Shown in pieces: positions 1 to 8,359 of a stretch of DNA of 64,000 nt. The DNA comes from Paracoccus caeni. GTDB lineage: Bacteria > Pseudomonadota > Alphaproteobacteria > Rhodobacterales > Rhodobacteraceae. The position numbers and the translations under genes are program-made. The notes beneath the pieces were generated by a model that was not told where the DNA came from, ran no database searches, and was given only the letters and a program-made list of their open reading frames with translations. The stretch spans positions 992,001 through 1,056,000 of the forward strand of contig NZ_JAEPRQ010000001.1 of NCBI RefSeq assembly GCF_016629665.1, in the 5' to 3' direction. The first letter of the stretch is position 1. Each line of letters starts with the position of its first letter.

Positions 1-418
1 GGCGCTGACCGCCCGAAAGCTGGCCCGGACGGCGATCCAGATAATCGGTGAGGTTCAGGATGCCTGCCGCGTGCTGGACACGCTTTTCACGCTCTGCCTC
101 GGGCATCTTCGCCATCTTCAGCGGGAAGGCGATGTTCTTGCGCACCGACATATGCGGGTAAAGCGCATAGGACTGAAACACCATTGCCAGCCCGCGTTTG
201 GCGGGCGAAGCGTCGGTGACGTTCTTGCCGTCGATCATGATCTGGCCGTCGGTCACATCTTCCAGCCCGGCGATCAGCCGCAGCAGCGTCGATTTCCCGC
301 AGCCCGAGGGGCCGACGAAGACGACGAACTCGCCCTCGTTGATTTCCAGATCGACGCCGGGAATGACCTCGACCTCGCCAAAGGCCTTGCGGACCGATTT
401 GAGCGTAATGCTTCCCAT
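1..418 (-). CDS. smoK: Polyol ABC transporter ATP-binding protein SmoK-like (3' end outside window)
   Basis: ATPase subunit of a carbohydrate importer of the MalK/UgpC group, energising uptake from the cytoplasmic side. The visible 139 codons begin [14 protein letters not shown] and contain the Walker A motif GPSGCGKST, the Q-loop region [10 protein letters not shown] and the start of the LSGGQR signature, where the window ends. The Walker B motif, H-loop and C-terminal regulatory domain lie to the left. It is the fourth gene of a minus-strand operon after the binding protein and two permeases, starting 12 bases after the upstream permease gene ends. The same order (smoE-F-G-K) is known for the sorbitol/mannitol transporter of Rhodobacter sphaeroides, where polyol dehydrogenase genes lie nearby. 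The family is certain; the polyol assignment comes from the neighbours. Confidence 0.88.
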   Translation of the reverse strand, partial: MGSITLKSVRKAFGEVEVIPGVDLEINEGEFVVFVGPSGCGKSTLLRLIAGLEDVTDGQIMIDGKNVTDASPAKRGLAMVFQSYALYPHMSVRKNIAFPLKMAKMPEAEREKRVQHAAGILNLTDYLDRRPGQLSGGQR

Positions 419-430
419 TGCTCCTACCCC

Positions 431-1255
431 TTATTTCACCGCGCCGAAGGTCAGGCCGCGTACGAGTTGTTTCTGGCTGAACCAGCCCATGATCAGGATC
501 GGGGCGATGGCCATCACCGATGCTGCCGAAAGTTTTGCCCAGAACAGGCCCTGCGGGCTGGAGAACGAGGCGATGAAGGCCGAAAGCGGCGCCGCATTCG
601 TGGTCGTCAACTGGATGGTCCAGAAGCTTTCGTTCCACGCCAGGATGATGTTCAAAAGCAGGGTCGAGGCGATGCCCGGCACCGCCATCGGCGTCAGGAC
701 GTAAACGATCTCTTGCCCAAGCGTGGCGCCGTCCATCCGCGCGGCTTCAAGGATCTCGCCCGGAATTTCGCGGAAATAGGTGTAGAGCATCCAGACCACG
801 ATCGGCAGGTTGATCAGCATCAGCATGACCGTCAGGCCGATCCGCGTGTCCATCAGCCCGGTGCGCAGGAAGATCAGGTAGATCGGCACCAGCACCGCGA
901 CCGCAGGCATCATCTTGGTGGACAGCATCCACATCAGGATGTCCTTGGTCCGTTTGGTCGGCGAAAAGGCCATCGCCCAGGCCGCCGGGATCGCCACGAT
1001 CAGCGCAAGGATGGTCGAGCCGACGGCGATGATGACCGAGTTCATGAACGGGCGGATATAGTTGTATTGGGACTGCACGTCCTCGTAGCTTTGCAGCGTG
1101 AAGGATGGGATCAGGTTGAAGCCCGAGATCGCCTCTTGTTCGGTCTTCAGGCTGGTGATGATCGTGTAGAGGATCGGAAAGAAGATCAGCAGGGCGACGA
1201 ACCATGCGGCGATCGTGTAGCCGATCTTGGTATTGCGGGATACTGCGCGTGCCAT
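431..1255 (-). CDS. smoG: Polyol ABC transporter permease SmoG-like
   Basis: Inner-membrane permease subunit (274 aa) of the MalG type. It has six predicted membrane segments and the cytoplasmic EAA loop that contacts the ATPase, seen as EAARMDGATLGQEI near residue 190. It starts with an N-terminal transmembrane helix, followed by a periplasmic stretch rich in Tyr and Gln, as in MalG proteins. The start ATG is preceded by GAGGAA at 7 bases. The upstream smoF gene ends 10 bases before it, so the two are almost certainly co-transcribed. The sequence reads like the polyol permeases of Rhodobacter (SmoG/MtlG); this is recalled family knowledge, not a search. Confidence 0.88.
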   Translation of the reverse strand: MARAVSRNTKIGYTIAAWFVALLIFFPILYTIITSLKTEQEAISGFNLIPSFTLQSYEDVQSQYNYIRPFMNSVIIAVGSTILALIVAIPAAWAMAFSPTKRTKDILMWMLSTKMMPAVAVLVPIYLIFLRTGLMDTRIGLTVMLMLINLPIVVWMLYTYFREIPGEILEAARMDGATLGQEIVYVLTPMAVPGIASTLLLNIILAWNESFWTIQLTTTNAAPLSAFIASFSSPQGLFWAKLSAASVMAIAPILIMGWFSQKQLVRGLTFGAVK

Positions 1256-1265
1256 GGTGCGTTCC

Positions 1266-2135
1266 TCAATCCAGGTTCTTGCCGACGGCGCGCATCAGGA
1301 AGATGGCGACGATATTTGCCAGAATGACCGCGATGATCCCGCCTGCCGCTGCTCCGCCGATGTCAAAGTTCAGACGTGCGGCGCGGTAGATCAGATAGGT
1401 CAGGTTGGTCGAGGCATAGCCGGGGCCACCATTGGTGGTCACAAGGATCTCGGCATAGACGCCCAGCAGGAAGATCGTCTGGATCAGGATCACCACAGTG
1501 ATCGCCCGCGACATATGCGGCAGGGTCAGGTGGGTGAAACGGGCAAAGGCGCTGGCGCCGTCCATCTCGGCCGCCTCGACCTGCTCGCCGTCAAGCGATT
1601 GCAGCGCGGTCAGCAGGATCAGCGTGGCGAAGGGCAGCCATTGCCAGGCGACGATCAGGATGATCGACAGCAGCGGATATTGGGCGAACCAGTCCACCGG
1701 CGTCGCGCCGAAGAATTTCGCGATATCGGCAAAGACCCCGTAGCTGGGATGCATGATCATGTTCTTCCAGATCAGCGCGGCCACCGGCGGCATGACGAAA
1801 AAGGGCGAGATCACCAGAATGCGGACGATGCCCTGACCGAAGATCGGCTTGTCGATCAGCAGGGCGATGGCGATGCCGCCGCAGACGGTGATCAGCAGCA
1901 CGCCAAGGACCAGAACCAGCGTGTTCCAGATCGACTGGAAGAAGGCGGGGTCAGTGTAGAAATACTGGTAATTGAACCAGCCGGCCCAGCTTGTCGTGCC
2001 GGGGCTGAGCAGGTTGTAATTCAAAAACGAATAGTAAAGCGTCATCCCAAGCGGAACGAGCATCCAGATCAACAGCAAGATGATCGCAGGTGCGCGCATG
2101 AGCCTGGCGAGGCTTTGTGTCTGACGTGTCGCCAT
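1266..2135 (-). CDS. smoF: Polyol ABC transporter permease SmoF-like
   Basis: Inner-membrane permease subunit (289 aa) of the MalF type, partner of the following smoG product. It has six predicted membrane helices and an EAA loop near residue 190 (EAAEMDGASAFARF). A GGAGG ribosome-binding site lies just upstream of the start. It sits between the binding-protein gene, separated by 88 bases with a strong hairpin, and smoG (10-base gap). The hairpin at 2190-2217 could lower its expression relative to the binding protein, as is common in binding-protein-dependent import operons. Confidence 0.88.
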   Translation of the reverse strand: MATRQTQSLARLMRAPAIILLLIWMLVPLGMTLYYSFLNYNLLSPGTTSWAGWFNYQYFYTDPAFFQSIWNTLVLVLGVLLITVCGGIAIALLIDKPIFGQGIVRILVISPFFVMPPVAALIWKNMIMHPSYGVFADIAKFFGATPVDWFAQYPLLSIILIVAWQWLPFATLILLTALQSLDGEQVEAAEMDGASAFARFTHLTLPHMSRAITVVILIQTIFLLGVYAEILVTTNGGPGYASTNLTYLIYRAARLNFDIGGAAAGGIIAVILANIVAIFLMRAVGKNLD

Positions 2136-2189
2136 CGCTGGTTCCCTCCTCCGGCATGGCGCGGATCGCAGCCTTGCCCCGAAAAATTT

Positions 2190-2217
2190 GCGCCGCCCGA
2201 GGGAGGTCGGGCGGCGC
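2190..2217 (-). terminator. Intra-operon hairpin with T-run after smoE
   Basis: Perfect 11-bp inverted repeat (GCGCCGCCCGA / TCGGGCGGCGC) with a 6-base loop. On the minus strand it is followed at once by AAATTTTT. It lies between the binding-protein stop and smoF, so it probably acts as a partial terminator or 3' stabiliser that leaves the binding protein in excess over the permeases. Confidence 0.7.
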
Positions 2218-2223
2218 GACCAC

Positions 2224-3540
2224 TTACTTGATGTAACCGGCGCGGGTCATCTCGCGTGTGGTGTTGGCTTGCGCTGCTGCCAGCGCATCGGTTGCCGACA
2301 TCTGGCCCGCCAGAGCTGCCGAGAACTGCTGACCGACTGCCGTGCCGATGCCCTGGAATTCAGGGATCGCGACGAACTGGCCACCCGTATAGGGGATGTC
2401 CTGAACCGAGGATTTCTGCGTATTGGCAGCCTCGATCGCGGTCAGGGTCATGGCAGCGAAGGGTGCTTCGGCCTGATATTCCGCGTTCTCATACAGCGAG
2501 GTCCGCGTGCCCGGAGGTGCCGCGCGCCAGCCTTCGGCGGCTGCGACTTCTTCGGTATAGGCTTTGCTGGTCGCCCATGCGACGAACTTCTTCGCCGCGT
2601 CGGGCGAGTTGGACGAGGACGGGATCGCAAGGCTCCATGCCCACAGCCAGTTGCCGTGGTTGTCAACGCCGTCCTTGTTCGGGAACTTGGCGAAGCCGAC
2701 CTTGTCAGCCACGGTCGAGTTGGCCGGATCGGTCACGAAGCTGGCTGCGACGGTGGCGTCGATCCAGATACCGCATTTGCCCTGCTGGAACAGCGACAGG
2801 TTTTCGTTGAAGCCGTTCGAGGACGCGCCCGGCGGACCGTAATTGGTCATCAGGTCCAGATAGTCGGTCAGCGTCTCGTTCCATTCGGCGCTGTCGAATT
2901 GCGGGTTCCATTCGGGATCGAACCAGCGTGCGCCATAGCTGTTGGACATGGCGGTCAGGAAGGCCATGTTCTCGCCCCAACCCGGCTTGCCACGCAGGCA
3001 GATACCATAGGTTTCGCTGCCCTTGTCGGTCATCGCTTCGGCGGCGGCCTTGATCTCGGTCCAGGTCGGGTTTTCCGAAATGGTCACGCCAGCGGCTTCG
3101 GCCAGATCGGTGCGATACATGACCATCGCCGATTCAGCATAGAAGGGCACCGCATAAAGCGTGTCTTCGACCGAAAGCGCCGCGCGGACCGGCGGCAGCA
3201 GATCGTCCACATCGTAATCGTCGCCCAGATCGTCAAGCGCGACCAGCCAGTCCTGTGCGGCCCAGATCGGAACCTCGTAGGTGCCGATGGTCAGCACGTC
3301 ATACTGACCGCCGCTGGTGGCGATGTCGGTGGTCACACGCTCGCGCAGGATATTTTCCTCCAGCGTCACCCATTCCAACTGGATGTCGGGATTCGCATCG
3401 GTGAAGGACTTCGTCATCTTCTGCATGCGGATCATGTCGCCGTTGTTCACGGTCGCGATGGTGATGGTCTCGGCCACTGCCGGGAACACCAGCGCAGTCG
3501 CTGCACAGGCCCCCATCAAAGAGCGCCACATCATGCTCAT
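2224..3540 (-). CDS. smoE: Polyol (sorbitol/mannitol) ABC transporter substrate-binding protein SmoE-like
   Basis: Periplasmic solute-binding protein of family 1 (438 aa with the chosen start), capturing polyols for the SmoFGK permease. It begins with a signal peptide whose hydrophobic core runs to about residue 19, with likely cleavage at AVA-ET. The mature start ETITIATVNNGDMIRMQK is the pattern I know from Rhodobacter polyol-binding proteins. The frame is open further upstream, but the ATG at 3540 is preceded by GGGGAGG at about 8 bases and gives a normal secretion signal; ATGs two and three codons later are alternatives. It is first gene of the operon. The family call is strong; the exact substrate is inferred. 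Confidence 0.88.
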   Translation of the reverse strand: MSMMWRSLMGACAATALVFPAVAETITIATVNNGDMIRMQKMTKSFTDANPDIQLEWVTLEENILRERVTTDIATSGGQYDVLTIGTYEVPIWAAQDWLVALDDLGDDYDVDDLLPPVRAALSVEDTLYAVPFYAESAMVMYRTDLAEAAGVTISENPTWTEIKAAAEAMTDKGSETYGICLRGKPGWGENMAFLTAMSNSYGARWFDPEWNPQFDSAEWNETLTDYLDLMTNYGPPGASSNGFNENLSLFQQGKCGIWIDATVAASFVTDPANSTVADKVGFAKFPNKDGVDNHGNWLWAWSLAIPSSSNSPDAAKKFVAWATSKAYTEEVAAAEGWRAAPPGTRTSLYENAEYQAEAPFAAMTLTAIEAANTQKSSVQDIPYTGGQFVAIPEFQGIGTAVGQQFSAALAGQMSATDALAAAQANTTREMTRAGYIK

Positions 3541-4110
3541 CAGGCTATCCTCCCCTAGGATAAGTAAATGCCAAACTGGTGGGCAAATGCTCACATATTG
3601 GTCGCGTGAATGTCAAGGTCTCGTGGAGCGTGGCCTGAAACTTTGTTCGGGGCATGAAAAAATTGCTCAGCGGCAAGGGGATGGGCTGAATTTCGCTCAA
3701 AACGAGCAAATTGGAATGGTGCGGGCGTGTCGCCTGAGGTGGATCGGAGTCGGGCGAATCGAGCAGAAAGGTCGTGGCGATGCGGTGGGATATGCAGGCT
3801 GGTGGCTGGGCTGGGCTGTTGATCGCGAGGCGCTACATTCACGCGACTCTCTCAGCGCGAAGGGCTCAATGTGGTCTTTTGAACCGCGGGCGTTGTTTGC
3901 ATGTTCAGCAGAGCAGGCGGTCCGGGCCGGTCGTCGGACCAAACTATAGAATACGTCGTTTGCAGACCGCACGACTGTTGTGCACCGCAAGCGCCACGCC
4001 AGAAGACGGACGGTTCTCTGGATCGTAGTGAATCCGGACCTTCGCCGTACCTTGCAAGGAGATTCTTTGCAGATAATTCTACATAACGGAATGTGGCGGT
4101 TTTGTTTAAC
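3541..4110. other. 570-bp gene-free stretch between smoE and the orphan gene
   Basis: No frame here has coding character: all are short and lack ribosome-binding sites. The smoE promoter must lie near its left end. On the minus strand a TTGACA occurs about 90 bases before smoE, but no -10 box stands at the right distance. An inverted repeat TGCC-N9-GGCA at 3571-3587 could be a regulator site. The base composition is more even than in the flanking genes. Confidence 0.4.
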
Positions 4111-4121
4111 AGGAGAATTGA

Positions 4122-5198
4122 ATGAAGTCGATTGGGATCATTCCACGAGACCGGCTGGTTCATATGCCAAGGCGCTACCATGCGCGGCATGAGTTCTGTT
4201 TTCATCTGCACGATCTCATGGTTGGACTACTGGTGCAGATGGAGAGTACACGTGCCGGCGACGTCAAAATTGATCTTGCTGAGGGCGATCAGGAAAGGCT
4301 GGATAATAGCCCGCATGTACTCGATTTCCTTGCGGCCTCAGGACGGGGCGAGATCGAGCGACGGATCGTCGTGAATCATATGGCGATCGCGCTCTACGCC
4401 GACTTGCTACATTTCGTCTACGAAGCCCTTCGGGCGTTGGAGAAGCGCAAATTCGCTGTTGCCTTTTCACTGCTCCGCAAACCTTTCAAGGAAAGCCTGC
4501 TGATCGCCGCACAGATTTGCGTCGACGAAACTGCCCTGTTTGCGAAGCTCAAGAGTGATGCTGCAAACCTGCTCAACCGAAGAGAGCTGGACGAGCAGCG
4601 GACGAGACAACTCCTCAAAGATGCGATCTCGGTGGCGTGCAAAGGGCCGTGCATTGTTCAAGCCGATACGGTGTACGACACAGTCTTTGACCGGAAGAAC
4701 GCGCTCGGGCTCGCGGGACTCTTTGATAAGGCGACCCATCTCATCACGGAAAACAGCCAAATTCGAACAGAGAACTACAACATAAATTTCATTTTCAAGA
4801 ATCCGTCAGACGACGATGTGTATTCGGGAGAAACCTATCAGCAGATCGCAATGGTGCTGCAGTTTCTCGCTCTCATGCAGATCAATCTTTACGGTCGCAT
4901 GACTGAGATCAGCCGCCACCATCGCAATTGGCTGCTCTTCACTTCGCTGGGAACATTCGAGGCTCTGTTTGCCTCTGGCAGCGCACCTATTACCCGGTTC
5001 GTACGTTCCGCTTTTGGTGAGCTTCTTAAATGCGGCTTATGTGAGAAACGTATGCGGCTATTAAAGACGGACGCGCCACGTTTCTTTATTGCCGAACGGA
5101 TAGAGTGTTCCGAATGCGGCGTTGATCAAGGCTTTCCGTTCGGCTGGCTTCTATCTCAGTTCGACATAAACGTCTTCGACGAGGAGAACGCGGATTGA
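4122..5198 (+). CDS. Orphan protein with C-terminal zinc ribbon, unknown function
   Basis: I do not recognise this 358-aa protein. Visible features are an N-terminal region with a helical hydrophobic stretch (about residues 85-135, including LLHFVYEALRALEKRKF), a mostly helical middle, and near the C-terminus two Cys pairs (CGLCEKR about residue 305 and CSECG about residue 334) that look like a zinc ribbon. No signal peptide. AGGAG lies 6 bases before the start, so translation is credible. Codon use is visibly less GC-biased than in the neighbours (many AAA, ATT, TTT and GAA codons), and it has no operon partner, which suggests horizontal acquisition. The pattern in the first half loosely recalls DUF5677-type proteins seen near defence genes, but that is a weak impression. 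Confidence 0.7.
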   Translation: MKSIGIIPRDRLVHMPRRYHARHEFCFHLHDLMVGLLVQMESTRAGDVKIDLAEGDQERLDNSPHVLDFLAASGRGEIERRIVVNHMAIALYADLLHFVYEALRALEKRKFAVAFSLLRKPFKESLLIAAQICVDETALFAKLKSDAANLLNRRELDEQRTRQLLKDAISVACKGPCIVQADTVYDTVFDRKNALGLAGLFDKATHLITENSQIRTENYNINFIFKNPSDDDVYSGETYQQIAMVLQFLALMQINLYGRMTEISRHHRNWLLFTSLGTFEALFASGSAPITRFVRSAFGELLKCGLCEKRMRLLKTDAPRFFIAERIECSECGVDQGFPFGWLLSQFDINVFDEENAD

Positions 5199-5373
5199 AG
5201 CGGACATCTGCGCCTTTCATAGCGAATGCCCATCGCTCGTTTTTCAACTCAATAGTGCTGCGAAACCGAAAGAAGTCCACGCGAGAGAAGCGGACGACCG
5301 TTTCGTCCCGCAGATCTAACATCTCCTCGCGGGCGGCATCTCCATGCCGCTCTACCGCGTCATGCGGCGACCC

Positions 5374-6021
5374 TCACCCTAACCTTGCAAACGCCGCCAT
5401 CACCGCGCGCTCTGACTGGTCCAGATATTCGGCCAATATCTGCGAGGCTTCCTCGGGATTGCCCGCTTCCAGCGTCGTAAGGATCTGGCGGTTCCGTTCG
5501 ATATAGGGGCGGTGTAGCATCTCGGGGCTGTCGAGAAGGCCGAAGGCCAGTCGCAACTCCACCACGATCCGCGCGAAGAACGAGATCAGGCGGGGGCTGT
5601 CGGTCAGCGCCACGATGCCCATGTGGAAATCCATATTGGCGCTGCCGACGCCGCGCCAGTCGTCCTTTGCGCGCAACGCCTCGGCCCGTTCCACCGCCTC
5701 GCGCATCCGGGCAACCGCCTGATGGCGGGGCCATGCCTGTGCCAAAGCCGGAATCTCGATCAGGCGGCGGACGCGGAAGATGTCCAGCGTCGAGGCCATC
5801 GAGGGCGTCGCCACATACATGCCGCGATTGGGTTCGTGTTCCAGAATGCCGTCGCGGGTCATCAGCCGGAACGCCTCGCGCAGCGTGTTCCGCGAGATGC
5901 CCAGTTCCGCCGACAGCTTCGCCTCGGACAGTTTCTGTCCCGCCGTCAGTCTGCCATGCGCGATCTCTTCGCGGATGCGGGCCGCGGTTTCTTCGGCAAG
6001 GCTGGGCGGCAGTTCGGTCAT
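5374..6021 (-). CDS. GntR-family regulator, FCD (FadR-like) subfamily
   Basis: DNA-binding repressor (215 aa) with an N-terminal winged helix (about residues 10-72; RLTAGQKLSEAKLSAELGIS then RNTLREAFRLM) and an all-helical FCD effector domain (about 80-205). The Asp and first His of the usual FCD metal site can be seen (NMDFHMG), but the later His positions seem replaced (ERNRQIL; EYLDQSE), so ligand binding may be metal-independent. The start at 6021 was chosen over in-frame upstream codons because it puts the winged helix at the usual distance from the N-terminus. It is divergent from the NRAMP-like and pxp genes and is their probable regulator. Bacillus subtilis uses an IclR-type protein (KipR) at the equivalent place. 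Confidence 0.87.
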   Translation of the reverse strand: MTELPPSLAEETAARIREEIAHGRLTAGQKLSEAKLSAELGISRNTLREAFRLMTRDGILEHEPNRGMYVATPSMASTLDIFRVRRLIEIPALAQAWPRHQAVARMREAVERAEALRAKDDWRGVGSANMDFHMGIVALTDSPRLISFFARIVVELRLAFGLLDSPEMLHRPYIERNRQILTTLEAGNPEEASQILAEYLDQSERAVMAAFARLG

Positions 6022-6173
6022 TCGGCACCTGTCATCATTCACGCGGTCAGGACCGGCAAAAGCCACAAATGCCCTGATTCGCGGTTTTACCCGGAAAATC
6101 GGGCCATGGAACCAGTCGAGAGGACGAATTTGCACAGGTTGTGATTGCGAAACGGGCAAGTCAAGGGATTGTC

Positions 6174-6201
6174 TTGGTCTTATTGTTCAACAATTTAGTA
6201 T
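6174..6201 (+). promoter_or_regulatory. Predicted promoter and GntR operator for the oxoproline cluster
   Basis: A palindrome ATTGTT-C-AACAAT (6182-6194) lies between a weak -35 (TTGGTC, 6174) and a -10-like TAGTAT (6196). FCD-type GntR proteins typically bind TTGT-N-ACAA elements. A further half-site, ATTGTTGAC, occurs at 6215-6223. It lies in the divergent region between the GntR gene and the permease gene, so binding could control both. Predicted from sequence only. Confidence 0.55.
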
Positions 6202-6294
6202 AAAGTGTCACATAATTGTTGACGGATCGCCCCTCTGACCTCACAGTTTCAGCGGCAACGAATAAAAATCACCACTCCAACGGGAACCTAGACG

Positions 6295-7533
6295 ATGAGC
6301 GAACCAGCACCGACCAGTCCCTCGGCCGCCTCTGCCACCATGCGTGGCGGCTTCATGGCGGCGATCTTCCTGATGGCGACATCGGCCATCGGGCCGGGCT
6401 TCATCACCCAGACTGCGACCTTCACCGCCCAGCTTGGCGCGGCCTTTGCCTTTGCGATCCTGGCCTCGATTGTCATCGACTTCGTGGTGCAGTTGAACAT
6501 CTGGCGGATCACGGCGCTGACCGGCAAGCGCGCCTCGGACACGGCGAATGCGGCGATCCCGGGATCGGGCTATCTGCTGACGGTGCTGGTGGTGATCGGC
6601 GGGCTTGCCTTTAACATGGGCAACATCGCCGGGGCCGGGCTTGGTATGAACGCGATGTTCGGGCTGGACCCGAAGATTGGCGGCGCGATCTCGGCCTTTC
6701 TGGCGATCGGGGTGTTTCTGGCCAAGCGGGCCGGGATGCTGCTTGACCGGCTGATGATCATTCTGGGGCTGATGATGATCGGGATGACGCTGGCCGTCGC
6801 GGTGATCTCGAACCCGCCGGTGGGCGAGGCGCTGCGCCAGACGGTCTTCCCCGATGTGATCGATTTCGCCACCATCACCACCATCGTCGGCGGCACGGTC
6901 GGCGGTTACATCACCTATGCGGGCGCGCACCGGATGCTGGATAAGGGTCTGGCAGGGCCGCATAATCTTGCCGCCGTCTCGCGCGCCTCGCTGACCGGGA
7001 TTGCGGTCACCGGCGTCATGCGCTTCGTGCTGTTTCTGGCGATCCTTGGCGTCGTAGCCTCGGGCGTGACGCTGGATCTGTCGGGGCAGGCGGCGAACCC
7101 CGCCGGGCAGGCCTTTGCGGCGGCGCTTGGCGGTTTCGGGATGCGGCTGTTCGGGCTGATCTTCTGGGCGGCGGCGATCACCTCGGTCATCGGGGCGGCC
7201 TATACGTCGGTCAGCTTCCTCACCGTTTTCCGCGACATGGATGAGAAGGGCCGCAATTATTGCACCGTCGCTTTCATCTCGGTCTCGCTGGCGATCTATC
7301 TGATGATCGGCACCACGCCTGCCGCGCTTCTGGTGTTTGTGGGCGGTTTCAACGGGCTGATCCTGCCGATCGGTCTGACCATCTTCACCTATGTCGGCTT
7401 CGCGCGGTCCGACTTGATGGGCGGGCATCATTACAACCGCCCGCTGCTCTATCTTGGTGCGCTGGTCTGCCTGCTGACCTGGTATATGGGCTTCAGCTCC
7501 ATCGGGCCGATCTTCGCCTTCCTGTCCATGTAA
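6295..7533 (+). CDS. NRAMP-fold membrane transporter (YcsG-like), probably not a metal carrier
   Basis: Integral membrane protein (412 aa, about 11 predicted helices) of the NRAMP/LeuT-fold group, at the position of ycsG in the Bacillus ycsF-ycsG-ycsI-kipI-kipA cluster. The first helix reads SAIGPGFITQT, so the metal-binding DPGN of true NRAMP proteins is replaced by GPGF (residues 33-36). The sixth helix has YAGAH (208-212) in place of the MPH element. These losses argue against divalent-metal transport. The context suggests import of 5-oxoproline or a related organic acid, which is my inference. It is first gene of the rightward operon; a hairpin at 7540-7569 separates it from pxpA. Confidence 0.83.
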   Translation: MSEPAPTSPSAASATMRGGFMAAIFLMATSAIGPGFITQTATFTAQLGAAFAFAILASIVIDFVVQLNIWRITALTGKRASDTANAAIPGSGYLLTVLVVIGGLAFNMGNIAGAGLGMNAMFGLDPKIGGAISAFLAIGVFLAKRAGMLLDRLMIILGLMMIGMTLAVAVISNPPVGEALRQTVFPDVIDFATITTIVGGTVGGYITYAGAHRMLDKGLAGPHNLAAVSRASLTGIAVTGVMRFVLFLAILGVVASGVTLDLSGQAANPAGQAFAAALGGFGMRLFGLIFWAAAITSVIGAAYTSVSFLTVFRDMDEKGRNYCTVAFISVSLAIYLMIGTTPAALLVFVGGFNGLILPIGLTIFTYVGFARSDLMGGHHYNRPLLYLGALVCLLTWYMGFSSIGPIFAFLSM

Positions 7534-7539
7534 GCCATA

Positions 7540-7569
7540 ATCGCGGCGGCCCTTTGCGGTCGCCGCGAT
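7540..7569 (+). other. Hairpin between the permease gene and pxpA
   Basis: Inverted repeat ATCGCGGCG / CGCCGCGAT (9 bp, 12-base loop) fills most of the 55-base spacer and has no T-run. It probably stabilises the upstream 3' end or tunes relative expression rather than ending transcription. Confidence 0.5.
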
Positions 7570-7588
7570 CCAGCGAGGAGGAACCAAG

Positions 7589-8359
7589 ATGACCGCTACC
7601 ATCGATTTGAACAGCGATCTGGGCGAGGGCTATGGCGCCTGGAAAATGGGCGACGATGCCGCGATGCTGGAGATCGTCAGCTCGGCCAACGTCGCCTGCG
7701 GGTTTCATGCGGGCGATCCGCTGACCATCCGCGCAACCGTGGATCAGGCTGCTGCACGGGGCGTGGCCGTGGGTGCGCATGTGTCCTATCCCGACCGCGT
7801 TGGCTTTGGCCGCCGTCCGATGGACGTGACCTCGGCGGAACTGACGGCAGATGTGATCTACCAGATCGGCGCATTGCAGGGCATCGCCAAAGCGGCCGGC
7901 ACGCGCGTAACCTATGTCAAACCGCATGGCGCGCTTTATAACACCATCGCCAATGATGCCCGGCAGGCCGATGCCGTGATCGCGGCGATCCGCGAGATCG
8001 ATCCCTCGCTGGTCCTGATGGGACTTGCCGGAACGCCGGTGCTGACCCGCGCCCGTGAGGCCGGTCTGCGCGTCGTGGCCGAGGCTTTTGGCGACCGCGC
8101 CTATACGCCCGACGGCCAGCTTGTCTCGCGCCGCGAGAAGGGGGCGGTTCTGCACGACCCGGAACTGGTCGCCGCCCGCATGGTGCGGCTGGCGCGCGAG
8201 GGGGTGCTGGAAGCCATCGACGGATCGACCCTGACGCTTCAGGCGGACAGCATCTGCGTGCATGGCGACAGCGACGGTGCCATTGCCATGGCCCGGCGTA
8301 TCCGTGAGGAACTGGTGACGGCGGGCGTCCTGATCGCGCCATTCGCGGGGGTGGCGTGA
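7589..8359 (+). CDS. pxpA: 5-oxoprolinase subunit A (LamB/YcsF family)
   Basis: Subunit A (256 aa) of the ATP-dependent prokaryotic 5-oxoprolinase PxpABC, which hydrolyses 5-oxo-L-proline to L-glutamate in the cytoplasm. It shows the family hallmarks: N-terminal [11 protein letters not shown], then [19 protein letters not shown] and VKPHGALYN. Length is normal for LamB/YcsF proteins (about 250). A GAGGAGG ribosome-binding site precedes the ATG. The next gene starts on the last base of the stop codon, so they are translationally coupled. Confidence 0.95.
   Translation: MTATIDLNSDLGEGYGAWKMGDDAAMLEIVSSANVACGFHAGDPLTIRATVDQAAARGVAVGAHVSYPDRVGFGRRPMDVTSAELTADVIYQIGALQGIAKAAGTRVTYVKPHGALYNTIANDARQADAVIAAIREIDPSLVLMGLAGTPVLTRAREAGLRVVAEAFGDRAYTPDGQLVSRREKGAVLHDPELVAARMVRLAREGVLEAIDGSTLTLQADSICVHGDSDGAIAMARRIREELVTAGVLIAPFAGVA

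Noticed and set aside
71-2231. Long plus-strand frames opposite the polyol transporter genes
   Set aside because: Asp/His/Arg/Gln-rich translations typical of antisense frames; the minus-strand frames have clear permease and ATPase motifs.
3591-4110. Small genes or a broken transposase remnant between smoE and the orphan gene
   Set aside because: The short frames overlap on both strands, lack ribosome-binding sites and show no transposase motifs or terminal inverted repeats.
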